Source: Acidobacteriota bacterium
GTDB taxonomy: Bacteria; Acidobacteriota; UBA6911
Reading direction: 5' to 3'
DNA: 5,763 nucleotides
Assembly (NCBI GenBank): GCA_017860075.1
Contig: JAFNAH010000239.1
Location: 1 to 5,763, forward strand
Shown: one piece after another, positions 4,535-5,763 of the stretch
Numbering within the stretch: the first letter of the stretch is position 1
Layout of the letters: every line of letters begins with the position of its first letter
Program-made: the position numbers and the translations under genes
The notes under the pieces: model-generated
The model's database searches: none
Seen by the model: only the letters and a program-made list of their open reading frames with translations
What the model was told of the DNA's origin: nothing

Positions 4535-5763
4535 ATGAGAGTCACCTCGTCTGCTGTCATTATCGCATTTCTCCTGGGCCTGCCTTTCCTTCTCTGCGCG
4601 CAGGAGTCGGGCTCGATGGGAGCTGCACAGGAGATTCGGCACTCCCGCGCGCCCGCGGCGGCCGCCTTGGGCATCTCACCGCAGGAACCCGTGCTGGGCG
4701 GGATACCTGCAGGTCAGCCCACCGCCGATACGATCCCGCTCTCGCTGGTCGAGGCGATTGAGCGCGGGCTCAAATACAACCTGGCCGGTCTTCTGGGGTC
4801 GCAGGGAATCCGCGCCGCGGAAGGGAGCCGTCAGCTCGCCCGCAGCCAGCTCCTGCCGACTATCTCAGCCGGTATCTCGGAGAGCCAGGCACAGATCAAC
4901 CTCAAAGCCTACGGGTTTCCCACCCCGCCCGGGGTTCGGTATATGTACGGGCCGTTCAGCATCTTCGACGGCCGCTTCTACCTCGCACAGACAATATTCG
5001 ATCTGAAGGCGATCAATGATATCCATGCCGGATCGGAGCAGTTGAAAGCGAGCCAGTTGTCCTACAAGGGCATCCGGGACCAGGTCGTGCTTGTGTGCGG
5101 CCAGCTTTATCTCCGCGCAGTTTCAGGCAAGAGCAGGATTGACGCCGCCCGTGTCCAGGTGCAGACGGCGCAGGCGTTGTATGATCTGGCAGTGGATCGA
5201 AAGAAGGCGGGCGTGGCGCCTGCGATCGACGTGCTTCGCGCCCAGGTGGAGCTGCAGGCGCAGGAGCAGGGCCTGATCGTGGCAACCAACGAATTTGAGA
5301 AAGAGAAGCTCGACCTGGCGCGCGCCATCGGCTTGCCTCTCGGCCAGCGCTTCAGCCTGTCGGATGAGCTTCGCTTCAGCGCGCTGCCGCCGATGATGTT
5401 GGAAGACATCGTTCAGGAGGCGTATCGCGCACGATCCGATTATCAGAGCGCACTGGCGCAGCTGCGCGCGGCACAGTATGCCCGCAAGGCGGCCGAAGCT
5501 ACGAAGCTTCCGTCTTTTCAGGGGATTGCCAACTACGGCGTGAACGGACCGGGCCCCGGCGAAAGCCACGGGGATTACACGATCGCTGCGAGTATAAACA
5601 TCCCCATCTACGAGGCGGGACGCGCACAGGCGAGAGTGCTTGAAGCAGATGCTGCCCTGAAGCAGCAGGAAGCGATCATCGAAGACCTTCGGGGGCGAAT
5701 CCACTATGAAATCCAGACAGCGTTTCTGGATATCCAGGCTGCCGACCAGACTGTCGGTGTTGC
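4535..5763 (+). CDS. TolC-family outer-membrane efflux protein, 3' end outside window
   Basis: This is the outer-membrane channel of a tripartite exporter, which would pair with a periplasmic adaptor and an inner-membrane pump. The window holds 409 codons and the gene runs off the right edge. A signal peptide covers about 1-22 (hydrophobic run AVIIAFLLGLPFLLCA). An Ala/Pro-rich linker of about 45 residues follows, longer than in E. coli TolC. The first outer-membrane efflux repeat begins at about 68 (IPLSLVEAIERGLKYN) with the characteristic LARSQLLPTISAG. Long amphipathic helices rich in Gln, Ala and Leu follow (about 165-265, including ALYDLAVDRKKAGVAPAIDV). The second repeat begins near 288 with LEDIVQEAYRARSDYQSA and the matching ATKLPSFQGIANYG, then the beta-strand phrase INIPIYEAGRAQARV. 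AAAGGA lies 11 bases before the start. It diverges from the nitroreductase-like gene. An adaptor and pump gene would be expected downstream to the right. Confidence 0.92.
   Translation, partial: MRVTSSAVIIAFLLGLPFLLCAQESGSMGAAQEIRHSRAPAAAALGISPQEPVLGGIPAGQPTADTIPLSLVEAIERGLKYNLAGLLGSQGIRAAEGSRQLARSQLLPTISAGISESQAQINLKAYGFPTPPGVRYMYGPFSIFDGRFYLAQTIFDLKAINDIHAGSEQLKASQLSYKGIRDQVVLVCGQLYLRAVSGKSRIDAARVQVQTAQALYDLAVDRKKAGVAPAIDVLRAQVELQAQEQGLIVATNEFEKEKLDLARAIGLPLGQRFSLSDELRFSALPPMMLEDIVQEAYRARSDYQSALAQLRAAQYARKAAEATKLPSFQGIANYGVNGPGPGESHGDYTIAASINIPIYEAGRAQARVLEADAALKQQEAIIEDLRGRIHYEIQTAFLDIQAADQTVGV

Noticed and set aside
5123..5704. 193-codon minus-strand frame opposite the TolC-family gene
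   Set aside because: It is Arg/Leu-rich with no domain, and the plus-strand frame carries both efflux-protein repeats.
1..5763. CRISPR array, tRNA, rRNA, transposase or attachment site
   Set aside because: No spaced direct-repeat array, cloverleaf, ribosomal RNA signature or transposase motif was seen on either strand.

Overview
This is GC-rich DNA from a diderm (Gram-negative) bacterium. A periplasmic efflux adaptor, a TolC-type outer-membrane protein and a NosL-like lipoprotein all imply an outer membrane. The mix of exported carbohydrate proteins, an exported nitroreductase relative and MacA/TolC-type efflux resembles soil Acidobacteriota, but that assignment is an impression and no rRNA or marker gene is present. 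Six protein genes are visible. Two are cut by the window edges, and all six have an N-terminal signal peptide or membrane anchor, so the whole window encodes envelope or secreted functions.

Layout from left to right: (1) 1-834, minus strand, the N-terminal 278 residues of a MacA-like membrane fusion protein running off the left edge. (2) 1039-1977, plus strand, a secreted CBM9-like carbohydrate-binding protein with an extended -10 promoter that helps fix its start. (3) 2001-2043, a compact palindromic element between two convergent genes that can fold as either of two mutually exclusive perfect hairpins. (4) 2044-3078 and 3147-3578, minus strand, an exported aldose 1-epimerase and, upstream of it, a NosL-like lipoprotein; the two probably share a transcript. 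(5) 3813-4355, minus strand, an exported protein of the nitroreductase/SagB type that appears to lack the N-terminal FMN-binding part of the domain by an in-frame deletion. (6) 4535-5763, plus strand, the first 409 residues of a TolC-family outer-membrane efflux protein behind a good sigma70-like promoter.

The two efflux genes lie at opposite ends and point outward, so they probably belong to separate export operons whose other members are outside the window. Between them, the CBM9-like protein and the mutarotase suggest periplasmic or extracellular sugar handling. The NosL-like and nitroreductase-like proteins suggest metal or redox chemistry in the envelope. I see no mobile element, CRISPR array, tRNA or rRNA.

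I do not find convincing evidence of a new multi-gene system. The observations most worth checking are the apparently deleted nitroreductase (around 4215-4220), the switch-like palindrome at 2001-2043, and the NosL-like protein with an altered metal motif away from any nos gene.
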